Shown: piece by piece, positions 43,467 to 53,098 of the stretch
How positions within the stretch are numbered: position 1 is the first letter of the stretch
Layout of the letters: every line of letters begins with the position of its first letter
Assembly: GCF_018881635.1 (NCBI RefSeq)
Contig: NZ_JACVPY010000002.1
Span: forward strand, 953,545 to 1,017,544
Direction of reading: 5' to 3'
From: Polynucleobacter sp. UB-Piko-W3
Lineage (GTDB): Bacteria > Pseudomonadota > Gammaproteobacteria > Burkholderiales > Burkholderiaceae
DNA length: 64,000 bases
Made by a program: the position numbers and the translations under genes
Notes under the pieces: generated by a model
Told to the model about the DNA's origin: nothing
Seen by the model: only the letters and a program-made list of their open reading frames with translations
The model's database searches: none

Positions 43467-43859
43467 ATGGACAACAATCCAAAGGGTTCACTTTTTGTAG
43501 GCGAAGGAGTCGTCGTTAAAGGTACATTTGAAGTACCAGAAATGGCGGTTGTTGCCGGCTTAGTTGAAGGCGAACTCAATACCAAAGAAGTTTTAGTAGA
43601 CGCTACTGGAATTGTTAACGGCCGAATTAATGCAGAGGTTGTAGAAATTCGTGGTGAAGTGACTCAGGGCCTGCATGTTACCAGTCACCTCAACATCAAA
43701 TCGAGCGCAAAAATTACGGGGCTAACTCAATATGCTGAAATGAGTGTTGAAAAAGGTGCAAAACTCAGCGGCGAGTTAAGAGTAATCGAGCCAAATCACT
43801 CATCCTCTTACTCTGCTACCCCATCTTACGAGTCAAACAACTCTTCAGATAACGAGTAA
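43467..43859 (+). CDS. Bactofilin
   Basis: This 130-aa bactofilin has a beta-helix core (about 10-105) with VVKGTFEVPEMAVVAGLVEG and HVTSHLNIKSSAKITGLTQY, then a Ser/Asn-rich tail. It is the shortest of the three bactofilins in the window and lies on the opposite strand from the other two. Three different bactofilins in 4 kb suggest distinct or mixed polymers. Confidence 0.9.
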   Translation: MDNNPKGSLFVGEGVVVKGTFEVPEMAVVAGLVEGELNTKEVLVDATGIVNGRINAEVVEIRGEVTQGLHVTSHLNIKSSAKITGLTQYAEMSVEKGAKLSGELRVIEPNHSSSYSATPSYESNNSSDNE

Positions 43860-43898
43860 CACTTTCTTGTTTGCAACTTTGAAAGGCGCAGTTTATTT

Positions 43899-44795
43899 CT
43901 AGCGCTTTTCAAAGACCTCTACACCCGTTACGTTAAGCATTGAAAGCATCTGAAAATAGGATGGAGGACTCAAATTGAATTCTGAGTTTTCAAATGCAGA
44001 AATCTGCGTTTTATCAATTGCCTTAAAAATTTCAGAGTCAAAATGAATTCCCCTGATGGATTCATCAAGCTCATAAGTATCTTGGTTTAATTTGGATACT
44101 GCCTTTACTACCTCTGCCCTACCATTCTCAATTCTCACAATCCAAATATCAGAGTATCCGGTTGAATCTCGAAACAGAGTCCATCTACCCCAAGTAGTAT
44201 CTTCGTTCTGAATATAGGAGTCTTGGTCTAAGACCTTAAGAACACTACCGCTGTACTTAAAGCTCGAACTCAGTGATTCATTCAAACCATTTAAGAAGAA
44301 ATGCATTTTGGTTTGCACATCAAAGCTCACTGGGTTTAACTGAGCAATTTGCATTTCATACCTGTAAAGATTTCTCATACAAGAATCCACCCTTGAATCA
44401 GGGTTGACAGGGGATTGACTAGACTTAGCATTAAGCTCTTGGGCCTGAGCCTCGGACTTTAATAGAGCTTCCTCAGCTTGAGACTTGATGCTTGAGAAGA
44501 CAGATAGCGACTCAGAACTTGAACCAAACTTCATATTCCAGTATTTTTCGATCTCCAAACACGCTTGAGATAGTTGCCCTCTCAAATGCTCATCTTTCGT
44601 GTACTTGGCAGCTTGGGCAAATAAGCTATCTACCAAACGAATTTCTGCCCCACTTGAGTCAACTTTTTTTGCATGCCAAAAACTCTGAAAGTCTTCATAT
44701 TGATGACGTAAGCAATAGAACCGAAAAATAGCCGCATCAAACAATGACTGATCCATATACTGAGGAGTAGTCGATCCTAAATTAAATAAAGCCAT
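43899..44795 (-). CDS. Hypothetical protein beside bactofilin
   Basis: This 298-aa protein is not recognised. It is hydrophilic with no signal peptide. Residues 25-115 are helical with a possible coiled coil (SSIKSQAEEALLKSEAQAQE), and residues 150-290 are mixed with aromatic strands (TWGRWTLFRDSTGYSDIWIV). It lies downstream of the third bactofilin gene on the same strand (55 nt apart) and could be its partner. Confidence 0.5.
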   Translation of the reverse strand: MALFNLGSTTPQYMDQSLFDAAIFRFYCLRHQYEDFQSFWHAKKVDSSGAEIRLVDSLFAQAAKYTKDEHLRGQLSQACLEIEKYWNMKFGSSSESLSVFSSIKSQAEEALLKSEAQAQELNAKSSQSPVNPDSRVDSCMRNLYRYEMQIAQLNPVSFDVQTKMHFFLNGLNESLSSSFKYSGSVLKVLDQDSYIQNEDTTWGRWTLFRDSTGYSDIWIVRIENGRAEVVKAVSKLNQDTYELDESIRGIHFDSEIFKAIDKTQISAFENSEFNLSPPSYFQMLSMLNVTGVEVFEKR

Positions 44796-44850
44796 ATATT
44801 TTGTTTACTCTATAGACTAAAGCGCAAGAAAGTGGCGCCCAGAAAAAACC

Positions 44851-45300
44851 TTAGCGACTTTTAATCTTAGCCCAATTTGCTTGAAATACTGCTGATGAAT
44901 CAACCATGCCTTTGGGCTCCTCACCATTTCTTGAAATCATTAGCCCGTTCAGCTTAGCGCCATGCTCAATACCGAGCTGTCCGTAGGTAATATCGCCTCG
45001 AACCTCGGCGCCATCATGCAACTCGACGCGCTCTGTCGCATAGATATTTCCCTCAACTCGTCCGGCAACCAAAACTCTGAATGCATATATGTCGCCTTGC
45101 ACAACACCCGAACGGCCCAAGGCAATACTCACATCTTTGCCCTGCGCTGCCTCTATATTTCCGATAACGCTGCCATCAATACGCAGACTTTCATTCGCGA
45201 CTAGTCTTCCATGCACTTCTGTGGCTGGACCAACAATCGTCTCGAATGACTCCATTGTGGGTTGCAAAAATTTAATCGACTGAGATTTCTTAAAAAGCAT
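44851..45300 (-). CDS. Bactofilin
   Basis: The 149-aa product has a short N-terminal tail (about 1-20), a bactofilin beta-helix (about 20-130) with LRIDGSVIGNIEAAQGKDVS and VELHDGAEVRGDITYGQLGI, and a short C-terminal tail. The ending resembles the bactofilin at 41279-41752 (shared GAxVRGDITYxQ-type turn). It is transcribed leftwards, followed by the 298-aa hypothetical gene. Confidence 0.92.
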   Translation of the reverse strand: MLFKKSQSIKFLQPTMESFETIVGPATEVHGRLVANESLRIDGSVIGNIEAAQGKDVSIALGRSGVVQGDIYAFRVLVAGRVEGNIYATERVELHDGAEVRGDITYGQLGIEHGAKLNGLMISRNGEEPKGMVDSSAVFQANWAKIKSR

Positions 45301-45609
45301 GTCTTTATTCCCTTAAACCATTATTGAAATGATTTTCTGTGACCTATAGCTTATGTCTAATTTGGAGATCTATTTTAGTCTTATTTTTTCGACTTCAAAA
45401 GCCTGAATTAGTAATGTTAATAAATGCTAACTTTTGCCAATTCATTCAAAGAGCGTTTATCAGGCTTATTTACAACCATTAGTGGCGAAATATCTGAAAA
45501 GGCTGGGTTTTGCCCTTGCCCCTATAGATGCTGAAGTTTATTAGCTATAGCGATAAGCGGGCGTCAAAGCCAAATTGCCTTCGCACAAATCGATCTAACC
45601 CAGGCAGTT
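45301..45609. other. Gap between bactofilin and Sel1 genes
   Basis: This 309-nt stretch has no credible gene. It is AT-rich in its left part and must contain the promoter of the leftward bactofilin gene. Neither a sigma-54 element with proper spacing nor a terminator could be found. A short frame starting at 45424 is too short and lacks a ribosome-binding site. Confidence 0.5.
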
Positions 45610-46287
45610 TTAAACACACTTATAAAGAAGGCGAAGATTCTGAATTTTTCCGAATTGCAACTCAGCTGCATCCATCTCTGCGTCATAGTTTTCTTTGTGA
45701 GAATGCACAAAAATGTGCAATACCCTTTTGGCTTGATCATGACCCTGAAGGGCAGCTAAGGACAGAAAATAAAATGATTTTTTTAAATCCAGAGGAATAA
45801 ATTCTCCCTTTCCATACAGGGAACCTAAGGTAAAGGCGCACTGCCGGCTACCCTCATGTGCACCGATAGTGAGATATTTAATTCCTAATTCCACGTCTCT
45901 GGGTACGCCTTGCTCCATCCCAAGACCAAGGGCATAGATATTGCCTAAATTACAGAAGGCATCTTTGACTTCTTCTTTGACAGCTCTGAGGTAATATTCC
46001 ACCGCAGTTTTATAGCTTTGAGGAACTTTGCCGAGCCCTCTCTCATGCATCAGACCAACATTAAATAATGCATAACCATTGCCTATGCTGGTATGACCAT
46101 TCTGCAACTCGTAAAACTTTTCCATCTGCTCAGACTCTAGATGACCATCAAAGGTCATCTTGGTTAGCAAAAAGAGTGCGTCATCATTTTGATCGTTAAC
46201 AGCGGCGTCATACAAAATATCAAAAGCAACATCGTACTTGCCTTTTTGAATATTGAGTTGACCTAACTCTATTGCGCCATAGCTCAT
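45610..46287 (-). CDS. Sel1-repeat protein
   Basis: The 225-aa protein consists of TPR-like Sel1 repeats (about residues 5-190), with signatures such as ALFNVGLMHERGLGKVPQSY and CAFTLGSLYGKGEFIPLDLK. Sel1-repeat proteins act as scaffolds for protein-protein contacts. No signal peptide or membrane segment is visible. Its partner is unknown, and it lies alone after a promoter-proximal gap. Confidence 0.88.
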   Translation of the reverse strand: MSYGAIELGQLNIQKGKYDVAFDILYDAAVNDQNDDALFLLTKMTFDGHLESEQMEKFYELQNGHTSIGNGYALFNVGLMHERGLGKVPQSYKTAVEYYLRAVKEEVKDAFCNLGNIYALGLGMEQGVPRDVELGIKYLTIGAHEGSRQCAFTLGSLYGKGEFIPLDLKKSFYFLSLAALQGHDQAKRVLHIFVHSHKENYDAEMDAAELQFGKIQNLRLLYKCV

Positions 46288-46724
46288 GGTTTTAACCTTT
46301 GACTTTCTTGTGAATCTATAAAATCTGCATGTGTAATGTTACATAGTCTCAAACATAAACTGAAACACGGTTTAAGACTTGAATGAATATCTATTTTAGC
46401 CCCCATTGGCGACAGTCGATAGGGGCCTTTTTAGGGCTATATTGCCTTCCCTTCCCGCCCCAAATGAGTGCTCGCGCATCGATCTACAGCCAGCAATTTA
46501 GCCTCTATGTGGCTTTTCTGCATAAACCTAGCGGTGAATCTTCTGATGGCTAATTTCAACTTTCAGGAGAATATAAATCTGATATTGTTCAGTTTGTGCT
46601 CGGCTGTTAATAGGTCATAGGGACTTTGACTTGTGGGTCTAGAAACTTCGGGGACTAAAACATCCTGAGCCCAATAAAACTTACCCATTTAATTCTCTTG
46701 CTGAAATCCCATTAAATTGAGCGA
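46288..46724. other. Gene-poor region upstream of the glutamate synthase-like gene
   Basis: This 437-nt gap holds an orphan plus-strand terminator and a possible promoter (listed separately). Two short frames are below the level of support: 46383-46553 (plus, 56 aa, no ribosome-binding site and reading through the terminator hairpin) and 46563-46688 (minus, 41 aa, with AAGAG before its ATG). The rest shows nothing I can name. Confidence 0.5.
46308..46433 (+). ncRNA. Candidate small RNA ending in an orphan terminator
   Basis: A hairpin at 46399-46426 (GCCCCCATTGGC / GTCGATAGGGGC, loop GACA, one mismatch and two G-U pairs) is followed by CTTTTT. No plus-strand gene ends here. A promoter-like TTGTGA (46308-46313), 18 nt, TGTAAT (46332-46337) would start a transcript of about 90 nt. 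This is an inference from pattern only. Confidence 0.3.
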
Positions 46725-48368
46725 ATGATGACTAAATTATCTAAACCTATTCTGCCGATTCGCCTCAGTACATTTGCTATTTGCATCATTGGAATGGTGG
46801 TGAGTGGATTTCTTCAATTCATGGGTATCACTAATTGGTATTTCTTACTAATTTTTAGTTTCTTAACTTTGGTGGGTGTTCATGATTGCCTCCAAACTAA
46901 GCATGCTATTTTGCGCAACTATCCAATTCTGGGTCATATGCGCTTTTTGCTGGAATTTATACGCCCGGAAATCCGACAATACTTCTTTGAGGGGGATAAC
47001 GATAAAACGCCGTTCTCACGGGAGCAACGCACCTTAGTCTATTCACGCGCTAAAGGCATGGCTGATCAAATTCCATTTGGCACTACTTTAGATGTAATGG
47101 CACCAGGCTATCAGTGGATTAATCAATCTCTAGCACCCACCCATTTACCCACTCATGAATTTCGTATTGAGATTGGAGGGAAGGACTGTAAACAAAAATA
47201 CTCGGCCAGTATTTTTAATATCTCGGCGATGAGTTTTGGGTCATTAAGTGCCAATGCGGTGATGGCTCTCAATCTAGGAGCGAAAAATGGTAACTTTGCC
47301 CACGACACTGGTGAAGGCTCGATCTCTCGCTATCACCGCGTTTATGGTGGCGATTTAATTTGGGAAATCGGCTCTGGCTATTTTGGTTGTCGTAATCCCG
47401 ATGGTAGCTTTAGCACTGAAAAATATACTCAAAATGCGCTAGACCCTCAAGTCAAAATGATTGAAATCAAAATGAGTCAAGGCGCCAAGCCAGGGCATGG
47501 TGGAATCTTGCCTGGCCCTAAAGTGACCCCTGAAATTGCTGAAGCGCGTGGCGTTATGGTGGGTGAAAACTGCATCTCCCCCTCCTCTCATAGCGCATTT
47601 TCTTCACCACTAGAGATGATGCAGTTTATTAAAACCTTACGTGACCTATCTGGTGGCAAACCCGTTGGCTTTAAGTTGTGTATTGGCCATCCCTGGGAAT
47701 GGTTTGGAATCGTCAAAGCGATGCTAGAAACTAATATCTATCCTGACTTTATTGTGGTCGATGGCTCTGAAGGTGGCACTGGCGCAGCGCCGGTAGAATT
47801 TACTAATCATGTAGGTACGCCGCTACAAGAAGGTTTGCGTTTAGTCCATAACACTCTCCTAGGAGTAAACCTGCGCGATCACATCAAAATTGGTTGCTCA
47901 GGAAAAATTATTAGTGCTTTTGATATGGCCGTTGCTTTTGCGCTAGGGGCGGATTGGTGTAATAGCGCCCGAGGCTTTATGTTCTCGATCGGCTGCATTC
48001 AGGCTCAAACATGCCATACCGGTAATTGCCCGACTGGCGTGACGACTCAAGATCCATTACGTCAAAAAGCACTCGTACCAAGCAATAAGGCTGAACGCGT
48101 CTTTCATTTCCACAATGAAACCTTGAAAACATTAAAAGAGTTAGTAGAGGCGGCGGGATTACAGCATCCTAGCGAGATTGATGCATCACATATTATTCGT
48201 CGCATTAATGCAAATGAAGTTCGCTTATTATCAAACCTACTACCTGAAATGCCGGCAGGGCTCTTACTCAAATCTGCGGCGATTGATCCAACCCTAGGCT
48301 TACCTAAAGCGTTTGAGCTCTATTGGAATAAGGCTCAGGTGGGCAGTTTTTCTGCGCTCAAACATTAA
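46725..48368 (+). CDS. FMN-binding glutamate synthase-family protein, membrane-anchored
   Basis: The 547-aa protein has two membrane helices at the N-terminus (about 15-55) and then the FMN-binding glutamate-synthase domain (about 120-500). Supporting motifs are SMSFGSLSANAVMALN-like text (here SAMSFGSLSANAVMALN), GAKPGHGGILPG and the iron-sulfur cysteine cluster CIQAQTCHTGNCPTGV (about 425-440). This family lacks the amidotransferase domain, so its substrate is unclear. The gene stands alone between divergent or convergent neighbours. Confidence 0.9.
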   Translation: MMTKLSKPILPIRLSTFAICIIGMVVSGFLQFMGITNWYFLLIFSFLTLVGVHDCLQTKHAILRNYPILGHMRFLLEFIRPEIRQYFFEGDNDKTPFSREQRTLVYSRAKGMADQIPFGTTLDVMAPGYQWINQSLAPTHLPTHEFRIEIGGKDCKQKYSASIFNISAMSFGSLSANAVMALNLGAKNGNFAHDTGEGSISRYHRVYGGDLIWEIGSGYFGCRNPDGSFSTEKYTQNALDPQVKMIEIKMSQGAKPGHGGILPGPKVTPEIAEARGVMVGENCISPSSHSAFSSPLEMMQFIKTLRDLSGGKPVGFKLCIGHPWEWFGIVKAMLETNIYPDFIVVDGSEGGTGAAPVEFTNHVGTPLQEGLRLVHNTLLGVNLRDHIKIGCSGKIISAFDMAVAFALGADWCNSARGFMFSIGCIQAQTCHTGNCPTGVTTQDPLRQKALVPSNKAERVFHFHNETLKTLKELVEAAGLQHPSEIDASHIIRRINANEVRLLSNLLPEMPAGLLLKSAAIDPTLGLPKAFELYWNKAQVGSFSALKH

Positions 48369-48397
48369 ACTGTTTGAAGCAAATACCGCACACTACC

Positions 48398-49294
48398 CTA
48401 TAACTCCAGGGCTCTTTGGCTGGTAAAGGCTCGCTGCTCTCCAGTAATGGGGTCAAGAAAAGCTATTTCTTTGGCGAGCAACTGCAAAGGTTTTGAAAAA
48501 TCCAAGTCATACTCTTGATACGGAGTAAGTATGGGGTATATCTGATCATACTTAATCGGTATACCTAAGGCATTAAGGTGACAACGGAGCTGATGCTTCT
48601 TACCGCTACCTGGTATAAGTCGATATTTAGCCCACGGCTTATTTTGGACAATAAGCTCAATCAATGTATCGGTATTGGCTTGGCCCTCTACCTCCATCAT
48701 TTGTAAGAAATGCTCGGATTCTTCTAGCCTACTTTGATAAGTCATTGGCAGCTTTGCATTCAGCGCATCAGAATAAAGTGCAATCGCTTCATAAATCTTA
48801 GTGACAGATCTGTCCCTAAAGAGATTCTGATACGAGGCTCTCTCATCTGGTTTGACAGAAAAAATTACGATTCCAGCAGTATCGCGGTCAATGCGGTGGA
48901 TCGGACTCAAAGTCTGAAGGCCTGTTTTTTTCTTTAGGCGATTGAGTAAAGTTTGATGCAAGTAAAGCCCGCTAGGTGTTACTGGTAAAAAGTGAGGCTT
49001 ATCTGCAACCACGATATGTTCATCTTGAAAGAGGATATGTTCCTCAAAAGGTATTGCGGGCTCTCTTGCTAAGCGCCTAAAGTAAATGAGATGGGTATTA
49101 GGTTGATAGGCATCGCCAGCGCCAAGGGCCTGCCCCTCGTCATTGAGTACAAGGCCCTGGGAAAATCTATCTTCCCACTCTTTTACTTCAATGTGAGGAA
49201 ATTGAGTGATAAAGAAATGCAATAAGTTCGGGTGAGCCTGATCAGCAGGCAAAAATACCCGTGATGATGAGACCCCCTCTGAATTAACTCTCAT
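48398..49294 (-). CDS. RluA-family pseudouridine synthase
   Basis: The 298-aa protein has the RluA catalytic motif [13 protein letters not shown] with the catalytic Asp (about residues 133-145), the upstream core [15 protein letters not shown] and a C-terminal domain. The family isomerises uridine in rRNA or tRNA; the target is unknown. It is the last gene of the ars operon, overlapping the ACR3 gene by 11 nt. This may be incidental, but co-expression with arsenic resistance is implied. Confidence 0.9.
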   Translation of the reverse strand: MRVNSEGVSSSRVFLPADQAHPNLLHFFITQFPHIEVKEWEDRFSQGLVLNDEGQALGAGDAYQPNTHLIYFRRLAREPAIPFEEHILFQDEHIVVADKPHFLPVTPSGLYLHQTLLNRLKKKTGLQTLSPIHRIDRDTAGIVIFSVKPDERASYQNLFRDRSVTKIYEAIALYSDALNAKLPMTYQSRLEESEHFLQMMEVEGQANTDTLIELIVQNKPWAKYRLIPGSGKKHQLRCHLNALGIPIKYDQIYPILTPYQEYDLDFSKPLQLLAKEIAFLDPITGEQRAFTSQRALEL

Positions 49295-50330
49295 GCCAAT
49301 AACGCTCTTTAATTCTTAAGGCGACAGTTACTAGGCCGATCATGATAGGCACTTCTACCAAAGGCCCTATCACTGCTGCAAAGGCAGCCCCAGAATTGAT
49401 GCCAAAGACTGCAATTGCTACAGCAATTGCTAATTCAAAATTATTACTTGATGCTGTGAAAGAAAGCGTGCAACACCTTTTGTAATCAATACCCATCTTG
49501 GCTGTAATTACAAAAGTGATCAGAAACATCACTCCAAAATAGATCAGCAATGGAATAGAGATTGTTAAAACATCCCCCGGCAACTCGAGAATCAGTTTTC
49601 CCTTCAGGCTAAACATCACTACGATAGTAAAGAGTAAGGCAATCAATGTGAGCTTGCCAATCTTGGGTACAAAGTGTTCGTGATACCACTCTTTAGAAAC
49701 AAACTTTAGCATCACGAATCTAGTTAGCAATCCTGCAATACAAGGAATGCCTAAATAAATAAAGACAGTCTTGGCGATCTCGCTAATAGTGATACTCACG
49801 CTTGATCCTTCGAGACCAAACAGGGGTGGAAGTACGGTCAAGAATACATAGGCATAGATACTAAAAAATAGAACTTGGAAAATGGCATTAAACGCCACTA
49901 AGCCAGCAGCATATTCTGTAGACCCCTTGGCAATGTCATTCCAGACAATCACCATTGCAATACAAGGTGCAATCCCAATCAAAATAAGACCTGCCATGTA
50001 TTCAGGTTGATTGGGCACAAAGGTAATTGCCAGAAGGAACATGAAGATTGGGGCAATGATCCAATTCATGAGGAAAGCAATCGCAAAGATTTTTTTATCT
50101 CTAAAGATATCAGGTAGGTCTTCATATCTCACCTTAGCAAAGGGCGGATACATCATGAGTATTAAGCCTATCGCTATGGGGTAATTAGTGCTACCCACCT
50201 GAAACGAGTTAATCAAGCCCTCTACCTCTGGAAATAAATGGCCCAAACCAATACCCAAGGCCATGGCAGCAAAAATCCAGACCGTTAAATACCGATCTAA
50301 GAAAGACAGTTTTTTGGTCAGAGAACTCAT
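49284..50330 (-). CDS. ACR3-family arsenite efflux pump
   Basis: The 348-aa membrane protein has about ten hydrophobic helices and the conserved ACR3 Cys in [16 protein letters not shown] (about residue 125). A second family motif, [19 protein letters not shown], is present. It exports arsenite (and antimonite) from the cytoplasm. It overlaps the arsC gene by 4 nt and the pseudouridine synthase gene by 11 nt. Confidence 0.95.
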   Translation of the reverse strand: MSSLTKKLSFLDRYLTVWIFAAMALGIGLGHLFPEVEGLINSFQVGSTNYPIAIGLILMMYPPFAKVRYEDLPDIFRDKKIFAIAFLMNWIIAPIFMFLLAITFVPNQPEYMAGLILIGIAPCIAMVIVWNDIAKGSTEYAAGLVAFNAIFQVLFFSIYAYVFLTVLPPLFGLEGSSVSITISEIAKTVFIYLGIPCIAGLLTRFVMLKFVSKEWYHEHFVPKIGKLTLIALLFTIVVMFSLKGKLILELPGDVLTISIPLLIYFGVMFLITFVITAKMGIDYKRCCTLSFTASSNNFELAIAVAIAVFGINSGAAFAAVIGPLVEVPIMIGLVTVALRIKERYWHES

Positions 50331-50806
50331 GATGTTGTATGGATCCCTTTTAAAGACATGGCATCGAGCTTATCTAAGGGCATGGCAGCCAGAATATCCA
50401 CTCTCTTTTTAAGGCCATTCATTACACTAACAAACGCTGCCTTCTTTTCGATATCAGTACCCTGCACTTGCGATGGATCAGGGAAGCCCCAGTGGGCTGT
50501 AACTGGATGCCCAGGCCAATGGGGGCAAACCTCACCTGCTGCGTTATCGCATACCGTAATGATGAAATCCATCTTTGGGGCATCTGGCTGTGCAAATACG
50601 TCCCAGCTTTTGGATTTGAGCAAGAAAGTATCTAAGCCTAGCTCTTTGGCAATCTGAGCTGCGTATGGATTGACGCTAGTGCCGGGAGTAGAGCCAGCAG
50701 AAAAACCTTTGAGCTTACCGCTGGGGTGAGTGGATGCCAATGCTTCGCCAATAATCGAGCGAGCTGAATTATGGGTGCAGAGAAAAAGAACGTTGTATTG
50801 TTTCAT
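50327..50806 (-). CDS. arsC: Arsenate reductase ArsC (LMW phosphatase type)
   Basis: From the ATG at 50806 the product is 159 aa. The longer frame start at 50845 is inside arsR. It has the phosphatase loop CTHNSARS with nucleophile Cys10, and two further Cys (86 and 94, in [15 protein letters not shown]), as in the thioredoxin-dependent ArsC of plasmid pI258. It reduces arsenate to arsenite for export by ACR3. The ATG overlaps the arsR stop by 4 nt (ATGA). Confidence 0.94.
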   Translation of the reverse strand: MKQYNVLFLCTHNSARSIIGEALASTHPSGKLKGFSAGSTPGTSVNPYAAQIAKELGLDTFLLKSKSWDVFAQPDAPKMDFIITVCDNAAGEVCPHWPGHPVTAHWGFPDPSQVQGTDIEKKAAFVSVMNGLKKRVDILAAMPLDKLDAMSLKGIHTTS

Positions 50807-51132
50807 GATGACTTTGCTTTCTTTAAAACTTTGGCTGGAACACATGATTGTCCATTGCAGCAGTTTTCCAATAGGAACTCGCTGAGATCTTGAACAAGCT
50901 TTGCATTCGGGCGATAAATGAGATTACGACTTTGCCTCTCTACTACGAGTAGATCTGCCTGCACTAACTCCTTGAGGTGAAAACTCAATGTCGCATTCGG
51001 AATGCCTAATTTTTCGATCATTTGGCTGGGAGTGAGACCCTCATCTCCTCGCTGCACAATTAAGCGGAAGATATTGAGTCTTGACTCCTGCCCTAAGGCT
51101 AAAAAGGCCTGTATTGCATCAGTATTTTTCAT
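50803..51132 (-). CDS. arsR: ArsR-family arsenic repressor
   Basis: I start the gene at the ATG at 51132 (109 aa), since the sequence MKNTDAIQAFLALGQESRLN is the family N-terminus. The winged helix carries LTPSQMIEKLGIPNATLSFH and LKELVQADLLVVERQSRNLIY. The C-terminus ends with Cys-Cys-Asn-Gly-Gln-Ser-Cys, a likely arsenite-binding cluster. Its start codon lies inside the operator at 51131-51154, and no ribosome-binding site is visible, so the mRNA is probably leaderless. Confidence 0.93.
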   Translation of the reverse strand: MKNTDAIQAFLALGQESRLNIFRLIVQRGDEGLTPSQMIEKLGIPNATLSFHLKELVQADLLVVERQSRNLIYRPNAKLVQDLSEFLLENCCNGQSCVPAKVLKKAKSS

Positions 51133-51154
51133 ATTTCTAATTATATAGAAATAT
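51131..51154 (-). promoter_or_regulatory. ArsR operator flanking the -10 box
   Basis: On the minus strand ATATTTCTA, TATAAT and TAGAAATAT follow one another. The two 9-bp arms are a perfect inverted repeat and the 6 bases between them are a perfect -10 box. TATAAT ends 7 nt before the arsR ATG, so transcription should begin at or next to the start codon. Bound ArsR would cover the -10 box. Confidence 0.75.
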
Positions 51155-51175
51155 ATATGACGAATTGATGACAGT

Positions 51176-51203
51176 AAAAAAGCCACCCGAAGGTGGCTTT
51201 TTT
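51176..51203 (-). terminator. Terminator after typA
   Basis: AAAAAAGCCACC and GGTGGCTTTTTT pair perfectly around CGAA. It lies 18 nt after the typA stop and separates that operon from arsR. The symmetry would also allow plus-strand termination. Confidence 0.92.
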
Positions 51204-51220
51204 GATGCAGCTTGAGACGC

Positions 51221-53038
51221 TTACTCGCGTGAAGCCTTCTTGCGATCATGCTCCTTGAGGTGGCGCTTACGAACACGCACACTCTTAGGTGTTACTTCAA
51301 CCAATTCATCGTCACTAATGAATTCAACCGCATATTCCAAAGTCAGATCAATTGGGGTGACTAGGCGAACCGCTTCATCAGTACCGGAAGAACGCACGTT
51401 GGTTAATTGTTTACCTTTAATCGGGTTCACAACCAGATCATTGTCACGACTATGAATACCGATCACCATACCTTCATAAACGGGATCGCCATGCTTTACA
51501 AACATACGACCACGGTCTTGCAATTTCCAAATAGCATAAGCAACTGCCTCGCCATCATCTTGGCTAATCAATACACCGTTATGACGTTCGCCCAAAATGC
51601 CATCTTTAGCAGGTGCATAAGCATCAAAGGTATGACTCATCAAACCATTACCACGGGTCATGGTCATGAAATCGCCTTGGAAGCCGATCAAGCCACGTGC
51701 TGGAATGCGGTACTCAAGACGGGTGCGACCTTTTCCATCGCTCACCATATCTTGCAACTCACCTTTACGCTTACCCAAATCTTCCATTACGGCGCCTTGG
51801 GTAGCATCTTCCACGTCAACCGTTAAATTCTCATACGGTTCCATCTTCACGCCATTCTCTTCATGGAAAACGACACGTGGACGAGAAACAGCCATTTCAT
51901 AACCTTCACGGCGCATAGTCTCTACAAGAATCGTAAGGTGTAATTCACCGCGACCTGATACTTCGAACACAGTATCGTCATCAGTTTCTTTTACACGCAA
52001 TGCCATATTGGATTTCAATTCACGGTCTAAGCGTTCGCGGATCTGACGGCTAGTCACAAACTTACCTTCACGACCGGCCAATGGGCTAGTGTTCACCATG
52101 AAGTTCATTGTTAAAGTTGGCTCATCAATTTTGAGCATCGGCAAGGCATCTGGTGTATCAACTGCACAAACCGTTGTACCAATAGCTAGCTCCTCGATAC
52201 CATTGATCAGTGCGATATCGCCAGCAATCGCCTCTTCAACGACCTCACGCTCCAAACCCTTAAATTTTAAGACCTGGTTTACACGGCCTTTGAATGGCAC
52301 GCCATCTGGTCCATTCATGCAAATGACTTCCATGCCGGATTTAACGCGGCCGCGGTTTACACGACCAATACCGATTTTTCCAACGTAGCTGTTGTAGTCA
52401 ATAGAAGAGATCTGAAACTGTAAAGGACCATCAGGATTATCGTCACGGACAGGAACATGCTCTAAGACAGCATCAAATAATGGCCGCATATCGCCCTCAC
52501 GCACATCTTCAGTCATGCCTGCATAGCCGTTTAAGCCAGATGCATAAATGATCGGAAAATCGAGCTGCTCTTCAGTAGCGCCCAGTTTGTCAAACAACTC
52601 AAAGGTTGCATTGATAACGTAATCGCAACGAGCGCCTGGACGGTCAACCTTGTTGATCACCACAATTGGCTTTAGACCAAGCGCTAGCGCTTTCTTGGTA
52701 ACAAAACGAGTTTGCGGCATTGGGCCTTCAACTGCATCAACTAAAAGCAATACGCCATCAACCATAGACAGTACGCGCTCCACTTCACCGCCGAAGTCAG
52801 CGTGTCCTGGGGTATCAACAATATTGATATGGGTGCCGTTGTACTCTACTGAGCAGTTCTTGGACAAAATAGTAATGCCACGCTCTTTTTCCAGGTCATT
52901 TGAATCCATGACACGTTCGGTCATTTTTTCATTCGAACGGAATGTGCCTGATTGGCGTAAGAGTTGGTCAACCAAAGTAGTTTTACCGTGGTCAACGTGG
53001 GCGATGATAGCGATGTTACGGAGTGCGCGTTTAGTCAT
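51221..53038 (-). CDS. typA: Ribosome-associated GTPase TypA/BipA
   Basis: TypA (BipA) is an EF-G-like GTPase needed for ribosome assembly and growth under stress. The 605-aa product has G1 [11 protein letters not shown]3 [10 protein letters not shown] and G4 NKVDRPG, followed by EF-G-like domains and a C-terminal TypA domain with [16 protein letters not shown]. Size is normal. It lies 60 nt after truB and is the last gene of the rimP-nusA-infB operon. Confidence 0.98.
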   Translation of the reverse strand: MTKRALRNIAIIAHVDHGKTTLVDQLLRQSGTFRSNEKMTERVMDSNDLEKERGITILSKNCSVEYNGTHINIVDTPGHADFGGEVERVLSMVDGVLLLVDAVEGPMPQTRFVTKKALALGLKPIVVINKVDRPGARCDYVINATFELFDKLGATEEQLDFPIIYASGLNGYAGMTEDVREGDMRPLFDAVLEHVPVRDDNPDGPLQFQISSIDYNSYVGKIGIGRVNRGRVKSGMEVICMNGPDGVPFKGRVNQVLKFKGLEREVVEEAIAGDIALINGIEELAIGTTVCAVDTPDALPMLKIDEPTLTMNFMVNTSPLAGREGKFVTSRQIRERLDRELKSNMALRVKETDDDTVFEVSGRGELHLTILVETMRREGYEMAVSRPRVVFHEENGVKMEPYENLTVDVEDATQGAVMEDLGKRKGELQDMVSDGKGRTRLEYRIPARGLIGFQGDFMTMTRGNGLMSHTFDAYAPAKDGILGERHNGVLISQDDGEAVAYAIWKLQDRGRMFVKHGDPVYEGMVIGIHSRDNDLVVNPIKGKQLTNVRSSGTDEAVRLVTPIDLTLEYAVEFISDDELVEVTPKSVRVRKRHLKEHDRKKASRE

Positions 53039-53098
53039 GTGAAGCTTCTAAAGTTAAAGATAAGTGAAAGTTAATTAATTGGGTAATGAATACTTCTA

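Noticed and set aside
45528-45800. 90-aa plus-strand frame over the Sel1 gene
   Set aside because: Most of it is antisense to the well-supported Sel1-repeat gene, and no ribosome-binding site is visible.
46383-46553. 56-aa plus-strand frame in the gap
   Set aside because: No ribosome-binding site, no motif, and it would read through a strong terminator hairpin.
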